This document shows, piece after piece, positions 40,936-47,052 of a DNA stretch of 47,052 nt. The DNA comes from Methanomassiliicoccales archaeon (GTDB lineage: Archaea; Thermoplasmatota; Thermoplasmata; Methanomassiliicoccales; UBA472): positions 1-47,052 of the forward strand of contig JAJRAN010000071.1 in NCBI GenBank assembly GCA_028682915.1, written 5' to 3'. The position numbers and the translations under genes were made by a program. Numbering within the stretch: position 1 is the stretch's first letter; each line of letters opens with the position of its first letter. The notes beneath the pieces were generated by a model, which saw only the letters and a list, made by a program, of their open reading frames with translations, had not been told where the DNA came from and did no database searches.

Positions 40936-41715
40936 TCATAGGCCGAGGTCCGCGAGCACCCTCTGGAAGCCCGGTACCAGGTCCAGCCCCTGCATCTGCG
41001 AGGGCTGCACCCACCGGTACTCGGTGTGCTCCCAATCTATGGTGATCTGGTCAGTGGGCGACTCGAAGAGGAAGGGGTGAATGGCCCATATGTTCTCACC
41101 CTGCCGCACCGTAACCGTTGCCGCGCTCCTCGCGAGCTTGGCGCCGGTCACGGTCGTCTCCTCCTCGATCTCCTTGACGGCGGTCTGGAGCGGTTCCTCG
41201 CCCGGCTCGATGTAACCGCTGACGCCGGCCCATTTCCCCTGGCAGGTGGACACCTTGTCGCTCCTCTTGAGCACTAGCAGGCGGCCTTGGTGCATGAGCA
41301 AGCTGGTGACCACGCGATGGCCCTTGACCCCGCGGAGGTCGACCGTTCCCCGCTCGCCGTCCACCAATGCCTGGTCGCCGTTCCTTAGCAGGGCGAGGTC
41401 GATCCCGTCCACCATCGGCACCTTGGCCATGACCGCGCCTGTGGCCACGATGGTCTCCGCCCTTTGGTTGATTATGGCCGCGGGCAGCCTCCTCTCCCTC
41501 CTGAGCTGCAGAATGGTGTAGGACCCGACGGTGCTGCCCTTGCCGCAGGGGAAGGAGAAGACCTTGTCGGTCAGTTCGCTGCCCTCAGCCCCCGATGTGC
41601 CGCTGAGCCTTCCCGTCTTGGGGTCGACCCCACCAAGGAAGCTGAAGGGGCGTTCCAACAACAGGACCTCGCCCTCACCCGTGCCCTTGGAGATGCCCCG
41701 CCCGTTTAGGATCAT
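40936..41715 (-). CDS. Phosphomevalonate dehydratase small subunit fused to a Nudix domain
   Basis: Residues 1-128 are the DUF126/AcnX swivel subunit of phosphomevalonate dehydratase, which makes trans-anhydromevalonate phosphate in the archaeal mevalonate pathway: MILNGRGISKGTGEGEVLLL, CGKGSTVGSYTILQL, AAIINQRAETIVATGAVMA and VPMVDG. Residues 132-259 are a Nudix hydrolase domain; the box GYIEPGEEPLQTAVKEIEEE starts at 167 and keeps its metal-binding glutamates, with Lys in place of the usual Arg. Its ATG overlaps the stop of the large subunit by four bases, fixing the start although the frame is open 103 codons further. Its stop and that of ileS form TGATCA. Confidence 0.92.
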   Translation of the reverse strand: MILNGRGISKGTGEGEVLLLERPFSFLGGVDPKTGRLSGTSGAEGSELTDKVFSFPCGKGSTVGSYTILQLRRERRLPAAIINQRAETIVATGAVMAKVPMVDGIDLALLRNGDQALVDGERGTVDLRGVKGHRVVTSLLMHQGRLLVLKRSDKVSTCQGKWAGVSGYIEPGEEPLQTAVKEIEEETTVTGAKLARSAATVTVRQGENIWAIHPFLFESPTDQITIDWEHTEYRWVQPSQMQGLDLVPGFQRVLADLGL

Positions 41716-42884
41716 GCTACCCTCTCCATGAGCTCGGCATAGGAGCCGCAGACGACCTTCTGCGAGCACAGCGAGGGCAGGTAGGTGCAGGCCTTGGCGG
41801 AGTTGGTGGCCGTGCATTCGTGCCTCGATTCGATGGGGGCGACAATCATGCAGGTGTCGCAGACCACCTTTCCAAAGCGCTCCAGGACCGCGGTCTCCTT
41901 CGGGCACCAGGTCCGGACGGTCCGAGAGGTGCAGAACCATACCTCGGGCGAATCGCTCCTCGGCCTCTTGCCGTCGAGCATGGAAGCCAGGGCCTTCATC
42001 TCCATCTGGGAGAGATGGGGGCATCCCACGGCAATCAGGTCGGGGTCCTTCCCGGTGGTGAGGCTCTCCTTCGCCTTCCTGATGTCCTGCCGGTCGAGGC
42101 GCACCCTCTCCAGCCCCTTGAGGTCGCAGTCCAATGATCTGGGCGTGACCCCTTCGACGTGGAAGATCGCCACCGAGCCGGAGGCGGCCATGGCGGCGGC
42201 CATGGTCTTCAGCCCATTGCAGTCCGGCTTTATCCCCTTGAAGTAAGGGACAGCTGCGCCCAGTCTCTGGCCTACGACGTGGCCGAGCAATGAGTAATCG
42301 GTTATCTCGTCCTGGACCTCGGCCTCGATCACCACGGTCGGCCTTCGGTTCTCGTCCAGATGCAATCCGTAATGCGGCGTCTTGCCGATGATGGCCGCCG
42401 CCAAGGCACCCGGACCACCTTCACGATTGGTCCTGGCGCCCAGCACCGAGTTGACATAGGAGAGGGCGGACGATTCCGCCCAGGCCACCGACTCCCCGGG
42501 CTTGGGCGAGTTACCGGTGAAATATGGGGTGCAGGTGCAATTGGTCGTCACACCCATATTTCCATAGGCCTTGATGATGGTGAGCTGCCTCTTGGCGAAG
42601 GCTTCCTCCACCCCCATCTCCTGCCAGCGGGAGAGGTCCATGCCCGCGGGGTTGAGGGTGGTTTCCACCTTCACCCTGGCATCCTTGGAGATCTCCTCGA
42701 GGAAGTCGATCCCCCCTTCCCCGATGGTCTTGTACGAGACCCCGGAGAGGTGTGCTGAGGTGATGGGGACGAGCGAATCGGCATCGTAGATCCTCCCAAG
42801 CGCCACCAGGATCTCCATGGCCCTTTGCATCCCTGGTCCTCTCTCCCCGGCCAATATTGATTCCTCGTCGCGGGTCAGGTGCAT
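41712..42884 (-). CDS. Phosphomevalonate dehydratase large subunit (aconitase X)
   Basis: The catalytic subunit that dehydrates (R)-5-phosphomevalonate. The 390-residue protein begins MHLTRDEESILAGERGPGMQ, has AHLSGVSYKTIGEGGIDFLE, AYGNMGVTTNCTCTPYFTGN, SVAWAESSALSYVNSVLGAR and GCPHLSQMEM; cysteines in NCTCTP, GCPH, WFCTSR and CDTCM are candidate iron-sulfur ligands. The small subunit follows with a four-base overlap. Other genes of this route (decarboxylase, UbiX-like enzyme, isopentenyl phosphate kinase) are not in the window. Confidence 0.93.
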   Translation of the reverse strand: MHLTRDEESILAGERGPGMQRAMEILVALGRIYDADSLVPITSAHLSGVSYKTIGEGGIDFLEEISKDARVKVETTLNPAGMDLSRWQEMGVEEAFAKRQLTIIKAYGNMGVTTNCTCTPYFTGNSPKPGESVAWAESSALSYVNSVLGARTNREGGPGALAAAIIGKTPHYGLHLDENRRPTVVIEAEVQDEITDYSLLGHVVGQRLGAAVPYFKGIKPDCNGLKTMAAAMAASGSVAIFHVEGVTPRSLDCDLKGLERVRLDRQDIRKAKESLTTGKDPDLIAVGCPHLSQMEMKALASMLDGKRPRSDSPEVWFCTSRTVRTWCPKETAVLERFGKVVCDTCMIVAPIESRHECTATNSAKACTYLPSLCSQKVVCGSYAELMERVA

Positions 42885-42972
42885 GCGCGTTGATTGGCCG
42901 CCCTCGATAAAACATTTTGGAACATGCCCACAGCCTGCCTAAAAGAATGAGAGGGAGGCGGGCCCGCCGAGA

Positions 42973-42992
42973 TTTTCGTCCCCAGAGGAGAT
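42973..42992 (-). other. Apparent second intron in the T loop of tRNA-Arg
   Basis: A 20-base insert with TCTCC-TCT-GGGGA stem. The A runs at both ends make the exact splice site ambiguous by about one base. Without removal the T arm cannot form. Confidence 0.7.
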
Positions 42993-43013
42993 TTCGAACT
43001 CGGGTCTGAGGCT

Positions 43014-43034
43014 CTCTCCCATCCCGAAGGATGG
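43014..43034 (-). other. Apparent 37/38 intron of tRNA-Arg
   Basis: A 21-base insert at the canonical archaeal position, with a perfect six-pair CCATCC/GGATGG stem and TTCG loop. The tRNA splicing endonuclease would remove it by recognising a bulge-helix-bulge. Confidence 0.8.
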
Positions 43035-43100
43035 CCGGAGGCCCCTGTGATATCCAAGCTACACTACGGGCCCGCTCTGATGGCAATGCTCGAGCCTGGT

Positions 43101-43110
43101 TTAAACCTTT
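43101..43110 (-). promoter_or_regulatory. TATA-like box of tRNA-Arg
   Basis: GGTTTAAACC, itself palindromic, lies 28-37 bases before the tRNA 5' end at 43073. Confidence 0.55.
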
Positions 43111-43189
43111 GCCGGATGGTCGCGCTGGAACGGACCCCACCTATCGACTTGGAAATTATATAGCGCAGAGTCCATTCCAATTGTCCATT

Positions 43190-44803
43190 ATGAGGGGGAT
43201 TAAGAGGGTCCTTGGTAGGAGGAGGAACAGGCTGATCGTCCTCCTGCTGATCTTCCTGCTGATCGACGCGGCGCTGGTCGGATATACGTTCACCTACACC
43301 ACGGCCACGAAGGAAGGGACATTGCTGCAATCTGACCTGGTGGTATCCGAGGCCAAGATCTCGGCCTTCGGCAGCATGGTGATCATGGCCGAGGACTCCC
43401 TCTACATGTTGACCCCTTCCGGCCTGGTCAAGTTCGAGGGCAGCGACAACCTGACCTCCTACGCCTTCGGGTATCTCTCCGAGGCGGTGGCCTTGATCAC
43501 CGAGCAGCGTGTTCTTAGATATTATCCGCGGGGGTCGCTCGAGCCGTCGTTCTCGAAGGCCCTTGACTCCGACTCCGAGGTGCTGTGCATCCAGGAGATG
43601 GCCTCGGTCAATGATTACATCCCGGTGAATATAGCCATCCTCGCCAGCAACCAGACCGGCTCCTTCTTCATGCCCCTCTCCATCAATGGCCAGGGCACGG
43701 TCGGAGCCGTCCGGGAATTGCCGGGCAGCGTCCTCTCCCACGCCAGCGCTAGGAGCGGTGGTTACATCACCTTGGCATGCGACGACGGCTCGCTGGTCAC
43801 CTTCCGAATGAGCCACGACGACGCCGTGGCCAACTTCCCATTCCAGGGCGACATCGACGATATGACGATGATCGACAACGGGATGAAATTGTTCGTTCTG
43901 TTCCATGGGGGTTCCATCCAAGCGGTCAAGCCAGCCAATGGCTTCGTCTACAGCTGGACCAACCTCACCGATGCGGTGGACACCCTGGTCCTGGCGGCGG
44001 ACGGGGAGAGCGTCTATGCCCTGGACGGCGACAGGCTGATGCTCGTATCGGGACCGGAGGGCGTTTCGGTGTTCTCGGGCGAGGACATAGGCGCGTTCTT
44101 CGTTCCAGGCACGGGAGAGCTCCTGATATGCCAGAACGATCTCGTCAGCCTGTTCAAGAGCGGAAGGGCTGATGCCCTCTGGGAGGGATGGGTGCAGGGC
44201 ACGATCGCCGGGGTAGAAGCCGACTTCGGCGCGTCCTTCATCCTGGTCTGGACACAGGATGGCGGCCTCTACTCCTTTGACAACTCGGTGCCCACCTTGG
44301 GCGCGAAGGAATGGTGGACGGCCTTCGGGATCATCCTGATCATCCAGCTCATGATTCTGGTCGGCTTGGCCTGGGGCAAGAGCCTGGTCAGCAGCGGCTC
44401 GCACGGGGTCATCGTCCTCTTCGCGGGAGCGATGGCCGGTCTCGTCTACGCGATGCTGTTCCCTGACCAGAGCGCCATCGGCTGGTTCGGGAGCGAGGTG
44501 GCGTTGGCCGTCATCGTCGCAGCCTCCGGGGCCGTGGCGTCCTACGCCTCATGGGAATCCGGGTCAGGCGCCTGGGGGGTAATCCTGGGCATTATTGCGG
44601 GGGGGATCACCGCGGCAGTGACCGGCATGCTCATGATGTTCCTGCTCTGGACCACTGGCATGGAGTTCGGGGACCAGGACGCCTTCTTCTACACCCTGGT
44701 CAACTCGGTCCCCGCCGGCTTCCTCGCTGGCATCTTCGGGGCGGTGGTGGGGTTGATATTGACCTACGTTTTCCTTCCTGGAGAGAAGAAAGCCCGGGGA
44801 TGA
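43190..44803 (+). CDS. Large membrane protein with extracytoplasmic beta-propeller-like region
   Basis: A 537-residue protein not assigned to a family. A basic N-terminus (MRGIKRVLGRRRNR) precedes a signal-anchor helix (LIVLLLIFLLIDAALVGYTF). Residues about 45-370 consist of repeated short beta segments (SLYMLTPSGLVKFEG, EQRVLRYYPRGSLEP, GGSIQAVKPANGFVYSW, GESVYALDGDRLMLVSGP, DGGLYSFDNSVP) typical of a beta propeller. Five C-terminal transmembrane helices follow. The frame extends upstream into the tRNA gene, but AAATTATATAG at about 43153-43163 is a TATA box about 30 bases before ATG 43190. No partner gene is obvious. Confidence 0.78.
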   Translation: MRGIKRVLGRRRNRLIVLLLIFLLIDAALVGYTFTYTTATKEGTLLQSDLVVSEAKISAFGSMVIMAEDSLYMLTPSGLVKFEGSDNLTSYAFGYLSEAVALITEQRVLRYYPRGSLEPSFSKALDSDSEVLCIQEMASVNDYIPVNIAILASNQTGSFFMPLSINGQGTVGAVRELPGSVLSHASARSGGYITLACDDGSLVTFRMSHDDAVANFPFQGDIDDMTMIDNGMKLFVLFHGGSIQAVKPANGFVYSWTNLTDAVDTLVLAADGESVYALDGDRLMLVSGPEGVSVFSGEDIGAFFVPGTGELLICQNDLVSLFKSGRADALWEGWVQGTIAGVEADFGASFILVWTQDGGLYSFDNSVPTLGAKEWWTAFGIILIIQLMILVGLAWGKSLVSSGSHGVIVLFAGAMAGLVYAMLFPDQSAIGWFGSEVALAVIVAASGAVASYASWESGSGAWGVILGIIAGGITAAVTGMLMMFLLWTTGMEFGDQDAFFYTLVNSVPAGFLAGIFGAVVGLILTYVFLPGEKKARG

Positions 44804-44841
44804 TCGGAATTCGCGCCTGAGGCCAGCTCGCCATCGTGCTA

Positions 44842-44853
44842 GAAAATAAGAAA
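44842..44853 (-). terminator. T-rich terminator after rps27ae
   Basis: The minus strand reads CTTATTTTC after a C-rich stretch, starting about 17 bases after the S27ae stop, and probably ends the rpo7-rps27ae transcript. Confidence 0.4.
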
Positions 44854-44869
44854 CGGGGGATAAGGTGTT

Positions 44870-45073
44870 TTACTTCTTCTTGAACTCGGTGTAGCCGCAC
44901 TTGCCGCAGGAATTGCGGTTCCCGTGCTCACCCAGGAAAACGCCGGGGCCGCACTTGGGGCAGTTCCTCCTCTTCCTTTCCAGCTTGCCGTCCTTGCCCG
45001 GGGCGTAGAAGTCCTTCTTGCCCTTACCTAGCTGCTTGGGCTTTCCCGCTCCCTTGTCCTTCTTGTCTGCCAT
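44870..45073 (-). CDS. rps27ae: 30S ribosomal protein S27ae
   Basis: A 67-residue small-subunit ribosomal protein with a zinc ribbon: C38-x2-C41 ([15 protein letters not shown]) and C56-x2-C59 ([11 protein letters not shown]). The first 35 residues are Lys/Gly-rich as in the family. It is the last gene of the rpo7 operon, 11 bases after rps24e. In many archaea the Kae1-Bud32 gene follows; here a convergent membrane protein gene occupies that place. Confidence 0.96.
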   Translation of the reverse strand: MADKKDKGAGKPKQLGKGKKDFYAPGKDGKLERKRRNCPKCGPGVFLGEHGNRNSCGKCGYTEFKKK

Positions 45074-45084
45074 CTCGCATCACC

Positions 45085-45429
45085 TCATTTCGCCTTGGGG
45101 GCGGCCCTGGGCTTGGCCGCGGCCTTGGCCTTCGCCTTCTTCTCCGCCAGGCCATGCCTCACCAGCATGTGGCGGCTCTCGGTCTTCTTCAAGGCCTCGT
45201 CGCTCTCGTAGACCTTGGCGTATCCCATGCTGACTCCCTTGCCGTACTCGGTCTGCATCTTGTCTATCACTACCCTCTCCTTGGGGCTGCCCACGGCGCT
45301 TGCTATGGCCGTGCGCACTGCGTCCCTGGTCGGGGTGGACTCGGCGGCATGCTCGGCCGAGAAGTTGATCTCGGTCCTCTGCAGGAGCTGGTTCTCCTTC
45401 TTGCTCTCGATCTGCACCTTCAATTGCAT
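45085..45429 (-). CDS. rps24e: 30S ribosomal protein S24e
   Basis: A 114-residue small-subunit protein. The start MQLKVQIESKKENQLLQRTE, the TPTRDAVRTAIAS segment and VVIDKMQTEYGKGVSMGYAK are characteristic. The C-terminal Ala/Lys-rich tail is a common archaeal feature. Its start overlaps the end of the DUF359 gene by 10 bases (45420-45429), so translation is probably coupled. Confidence 0.95.
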   Translation of the reverse strand: MQLKVQIESKKENQLLQRTEINFSAEHAAESTPTRDAVRTAIASAVGSPKERVVIDKMQTEYGKGVSMGYAKVYESDEALKKTESRHMLVRHGLAEKKAKAKAAAKPRAAPKAK

Positions 45430-45977
45430 TCCTCCATCGCGTCGATCAAATCTCTTGCCTTCTTGCGCACGCTCTCATCCACGTGCACGGATATGATGCC
45501 CTTCTTCGGCAGGCCGTAGAACAGCCTGGTCCCGAAGGGGGCGAGGGCAGCGATCACGAGGGAGGCAAGGTCCTCTTCGCCCTCCACCATCAGCTTGACC
45601 TTCTTGCCTTGGGTCAAGGCCTTCTCGATGGCGTTGACCAGCTCGGGGGTTATCCTCCCGGCCGGGTTCTTCACATGAACGTTCATTCCTGGCAAGGACG
45701 GGAGCCTGCTTTCGAGCTCGCTCATGTCCTTGCGCTCGGTCCTAAGGTCGTAGACCATCAGGTCCGGCTGCTCGCCCTTCTCGAGCATATGTAAGGAGAC
45801 CACGTCCCCCACCGTGGCGGTGAGCTCGCTTCGGCGCAGGTCCTCGACCGCCCGCTCCTCGCTGACCAAGCTCCCGAAAGGCATCGCCAACCTGCTCCTG
45901 ATCTCCACCGGCAGTCTCCAGCCTTTCCTCGGCGTGCGCAGATCAGCGCACGCGGAGCGCGAACTTGCCGTTGACAT
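45420..45977 (-). CDS. GTP-dependent dephospho-CoA kinase (DUF359)
   Basis: Phosphorylates dephospho-CoA, the last step of coenzyme A synthesis, using GTP; this archaeal enzyme is unrelated to bacterial CoaE. The product (185 residues with the start used) has GDVVSLHMLEKGEQPDLMVY, DLRTERKDM, HVKNPAGRITPELVNAIEKA, LMVEGEEDLASLVIAALAP and LFYGLPKKGIISVHVDESVR. ATG 45977 overlaps the Spt4 gene by 35 bases and the first 18-20 residues do not look family-like; a non-ATG start near the Spt4 stop (about 45940, before TPRKGWRLPVEI) is a real alternative. Confidence 0.9.
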   Translation of the reverse strand: MSTASSRSACADLRTPRKGWRLPVEIRSRLAMPFGSLVSEERAVEDLRRSELTATVGDVVSLHMLEKGEQPDLMVYDLRTERKDMSELESRLPSLPGMNVHVKNPAGRITPELVNAIEKALTQGKKVKLMVEGEEDLASLVIAALAPFGTRLFYGLPKKGIISVHVDESVRKKARDLIDAMEECN

Positions 45978-46128
45978 TTATGCCCATCCTCTTGGCTATC
46001 TCGGATTTGGTGTGGTCCAGGATTATGACGTAGCCCTGCCAGTCCTTGGACGTCTGGTTCCCGCACAAAGGACAGGTTTCCTCCTCGGAGATGAAGGAGC
46101 AGTGCTTGCAGGCCTTCTGTATCTTCAT
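45943..46128 (-). CDS. spt4: Transcription elongation factor Spt4 (RpoE'')
   Basis: A 61-residue zinc protein that pairs with Spt5 to keep RNA polymerase elongating. C7-x2-C10 and C19-x2-C22 in ACKHCSFISEEETCPLCGNQ bind zinc, followed by SKDWQGYVIILDHTKSEIAK. The frame opens 18 codons earlier, but those residues are unlike the family and lie in the rpo7 end. ATG at 46126-46128 overlaps the rpo7 stop by four bases. Confidence 0.96.
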   Translation of the reverse strand: MKIQKACKHCSFISEEETCPLCGNQTSKDWQGYVIILDHTKSEIAKRMGINVNGKFALRVR

Positions 46129-46703
46129 GCCGCGGCCCCCTTCTCCTTCTCGCCCTTCTTCTTGCGGTCCTCCTCCAGCCACTCGAACTTACCCAGGCCG
46201 GCCTGCCTCATGGTCAGGCCGATCTTGCTCTCCCGGGGGTTGCGCTCGTTGATGCTCAGCGCCACGATCCTGGCCCGGACCTTGTCCCCGACCCTGAGGT
46301 CGCGCTTGGTGTCCTTGCCCAGGAGGCGCTGGTTGGTGTCATCGACATCGATGCGGTCGTCCATGATCTGGGAGATGTGGAGGAGGCCGTCCAAAGGACC
46401 GAAGCGCACGAACGCCCCGAACTTCAGTACCTCCACCACCGTTCCCTCCACGACCTCTTGCAAGACTGGACGGAAGATCAGCGATTCGAACGTTACCTTC
46501 TGATAGACAGCGCCGTCCCCGTGCACGATGCGCCCGGGGCCCTCGCGGTGGATGTTGCGGATGAGGACGGTGAGCGAGTCGCTCCCCTCCACCTTGCCCT
46601 CGAAGGACTCCTTGGCCAGCTCGACCACGGTGGCGTCAAGGTCCTCGGCTAGGCGATCGGGCGGGATGCGCACGACCTTCTCACGCTTGGCCATTAGGTA
46701 CAT
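46125..46703 (-). CDS. rpo7: RNA polymerase subunit Rpo7 (RpoE')
   Basis: The stalk subunit of RNA polymerase, partner of Rpo4, binding nascent RNA. The 192-residue protein has the N-terminal RNP-like domain (VVRIPPDRLAEDLDATVVEL) and an S1 RNA-binding domain from about residue 80 (VVEGTVVEVLKFGAFVRFGP and DGLLHISQIMDD). A Lys/Glu-rich tail ends it. GAGGGT is 5 bases before the ATG. First gene of the five-gene operon; TATA box at 46740-46747. Confidence 0.96.
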   Translation of the reverse strand: MYLMAKREKVVRIPPDRLAEDLDATVVELAKESFEGKVEGSDSLTVLIRNIHREGPGRIVHGDGAVYQKVTFESLIFRPVLQEVVEGTVVEVLKFGAFVRFGPLDGLLHISQIMDDRIDVDDTNQRLLGKDTKRDLRVGDKVRARIVALSINERNPRESKIGLTMRQAGLGKFEWLEEDRKKKGEKEKGAAA

Positions 46704-46739
46704 AGGTTACCCTCTAGTGACTCTGGCATATTTGAACCC

Positions 46740-46747
46740 TTATATAC
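46740..46747 (-). promoter_or_regulatory. TATA box of the rpo7 operon
   Basis: The minus strand reads GTATATAA, 37-44 bases before the ATG at 46703. It drives rpo7, spt4, the DUF359 kinase, rps24e and rps27ae. Confidence 0.65.
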
Positions 46748-46789
46748 GCTTGACTCCTGTCCTGCCTTAGGAGCCTGCGCTCTGGATGC

Positions 46790-46814
46790 AAGAAAAATGA
46801 AAGGAAAGGAAAGG
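46790..46814 (-). terminator. Pyrimidine/T-rich terminator of the pyrophosphatase gene
   Basis: On the minus strand CCCTTTCCTTTCCTTTCATTTTTCTT begins about 20 bases after the stop at 46835, in pieces of T3 to T5. Such T clusters terminate archaeal RNA polymerase. Confidence 0.5.
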
Positions 46815-46834
46815 GTTTCCACGCTTCATGGTGC

Positions 46835-47052
46835 TTATGGGGCGACCACGAAGAGCGTCGCGAACACCAGGGTGATGGTGGCAAGCAACTTCACCAGCAC
46901 GTGCAGGGATGGACCAGCGGTGTCCTTGAACGGGTCTCCGACGGTGTCACCGACCACGGCCGCAGAATGAGCGGCGGTCTTCTTCTGACCCTTGGCCTCG
47001 ATATACTTCTTGGCGTTGTCCCAGGCCCCTCCACCGTTGTTTAAGACCAAAG
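46835..47052 (-). CDS. hppA: Membrane-bound proton-translocating pyrophosphatase, C-terminus (partial)
   Basis: The last about 72 residues of an integral-membrane pyrophosphatase that couples pyrophosphate hydrolysis to ion pumping. Diagnostic family residues are [16 protein letters not shown] and [20 protein letters not shown], followed by a final transmembrane helix. The gene continues past the right edge, so the ion specificity determinants are outside the window. The apparent TTG near the edge is internal to the frame, not a start. Confidence 0.95.
   Translation of the reverse strand, partial: LVLNNGGGAWDNAKKYIEAKGQKKTAAHSAAVVGDTVGDPFKDTAGPSLHVLVKLLATITLVFATLFVVAP

Larger units (their letters stand above)
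42959..43073 (-). tRNA. tRNA-Arg (CCG) with two apparent introns
   Basis: The 5' half starts GGGCCCG-TA-GTGT at 43073 and the 3' end CGGGCCC pairs perfectly with it; discriminator G73 is at 42959 and CCA is not encoded. The anticodon stem GGGGC/GCCTC encloses CTCCGG...A, giving anticodon CCG. After G37 there are 21 extra bases (43014-43034) containing the hairpin CCATCC-TTCG-GGATGG, the usual 37/38 intron position. A second insert of 20 bases (about 42973-42992) interrupts the T loop after TTCGAA, between nucleotides 59 and 60; removal gives CCGAG-TTCGAAT-CTCGG. The mature tRNA is 74 nt. Confidence 0.85.

Noticed and set aside
43064-44404. A 446-codon open frame on the minus strand
   Set aside because: Antisense to the membrane propeller-like gene and overlaps the tRNA; composition is that of a shadow frame.
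1-47052. CRISPR array, insertion sequence or prophage
   Set aside because: No regularly spaced repeats, transposase motifs or phage structural genes were found.

Overview
The window is archaeal. It carries archaeal or archaeal/eukaryal-type genes (Rpo7 and Spt4/RpoE'', S24e and S27ae, DUF359 dephospho-CoA kinase, archaeal MAT, FEN-1, RNase Z, two-subunit phosphomevalonate dehydratase), TATA-type promoters about 25-30 nt before inferred transcript starts, many short or absent leaders, and a tRNA with bulge-helix-bulge-type introns. Core genes are clearly GC-rich. A zinc-type methylcobamide:CoM methyltransferase homologue with a DUF1638 partner, KaiC/GvpD-like ATPase, DUF835 and SHOCT domains suggest Thermoplasmatota, most likely a Methanomassiliicoccales-type methanogen. 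The phylum is a fairly safe inference; the order is only a guess from composition and the methyltransferase.

Layout. 1-2.8 kb: start of a coiled-coil protein, two tandem paralogous winged-helix regulators and a RecA/KaiC-like ATPase, all on minus. 3.0-4.7 kb: purB and a SemiSWEET transporter. 4.9-10.6 kb: a visibly AT-richer block beginning at tRNA-Ala(CGC), with mostly small or hypothetical genes (zinc-finger protein, bat-type HTH regulator, flavin-reductase-like split barrel, tyrosine phosphatase, SHOCT protein, PAS protein, lysine-rich coil, tiny membrane proteins). 10.6-12.3 kb: a Ku-ligase NHEJ operon. 13.0-15.6 kb: a DUF1638 / MtaA-like methyltransferase / membrane winged-helix operon. 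16.1-20.2 kb: a pseudo-GTPase related to SelB, a CrtI-like oxidoreductase, and divergent AlkD-like protein and peroxiredoxin. 20.3-24.3 kb: a compact five-gene operon of an SPFH-zinc-ribbon protein, three zinc-ribbon proteins and a helical protein, which resembles the bacterial PspA-YdjGHI membrane-stress module without a recognisable PspA.

24.5-36.7 kb: homoserine dehydrogenase, secreted/membrane proteins, a possible structured RNA (about 26.63-26.76 kb), a DUF255 thioredoxin-like protein, a DUF4443 regulator, methionine adenosyltransferase divergent from an HTH-CBS regulator across a 20-bp perfect palindrome, RNase Z with an MFS transporter, ribulose-phosphate 3-epimerase, a TRAM protein and FEN-1. 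36.7-42.9 kb: a 1400-residue isoleucyl-tRNA synthetase with a C-terminal HhH-zinc ribbon-DUF835 extension, then the two phosphomevalonate dehydratase subunits, the small one fused to a Nudix domain. 42.9-47.05 kb: tRNA-Arg(CCG) with two apparent introns, a large membrane protein, the rpo7-spt4-DUF359-rps24e-rps27ae operon and the C-terminus of a membrane pyrophosphatase.

The strongest novelty candidates are the SPFH/zinc-ribbon operon, the IleRS-DUF835 fusion, the dehydratase-Nudix fusion, the metK/CBS operator, and the doubly interrupted tRNA-Arg. No integrase, transposase, CRISPR array or phage gene was seen.
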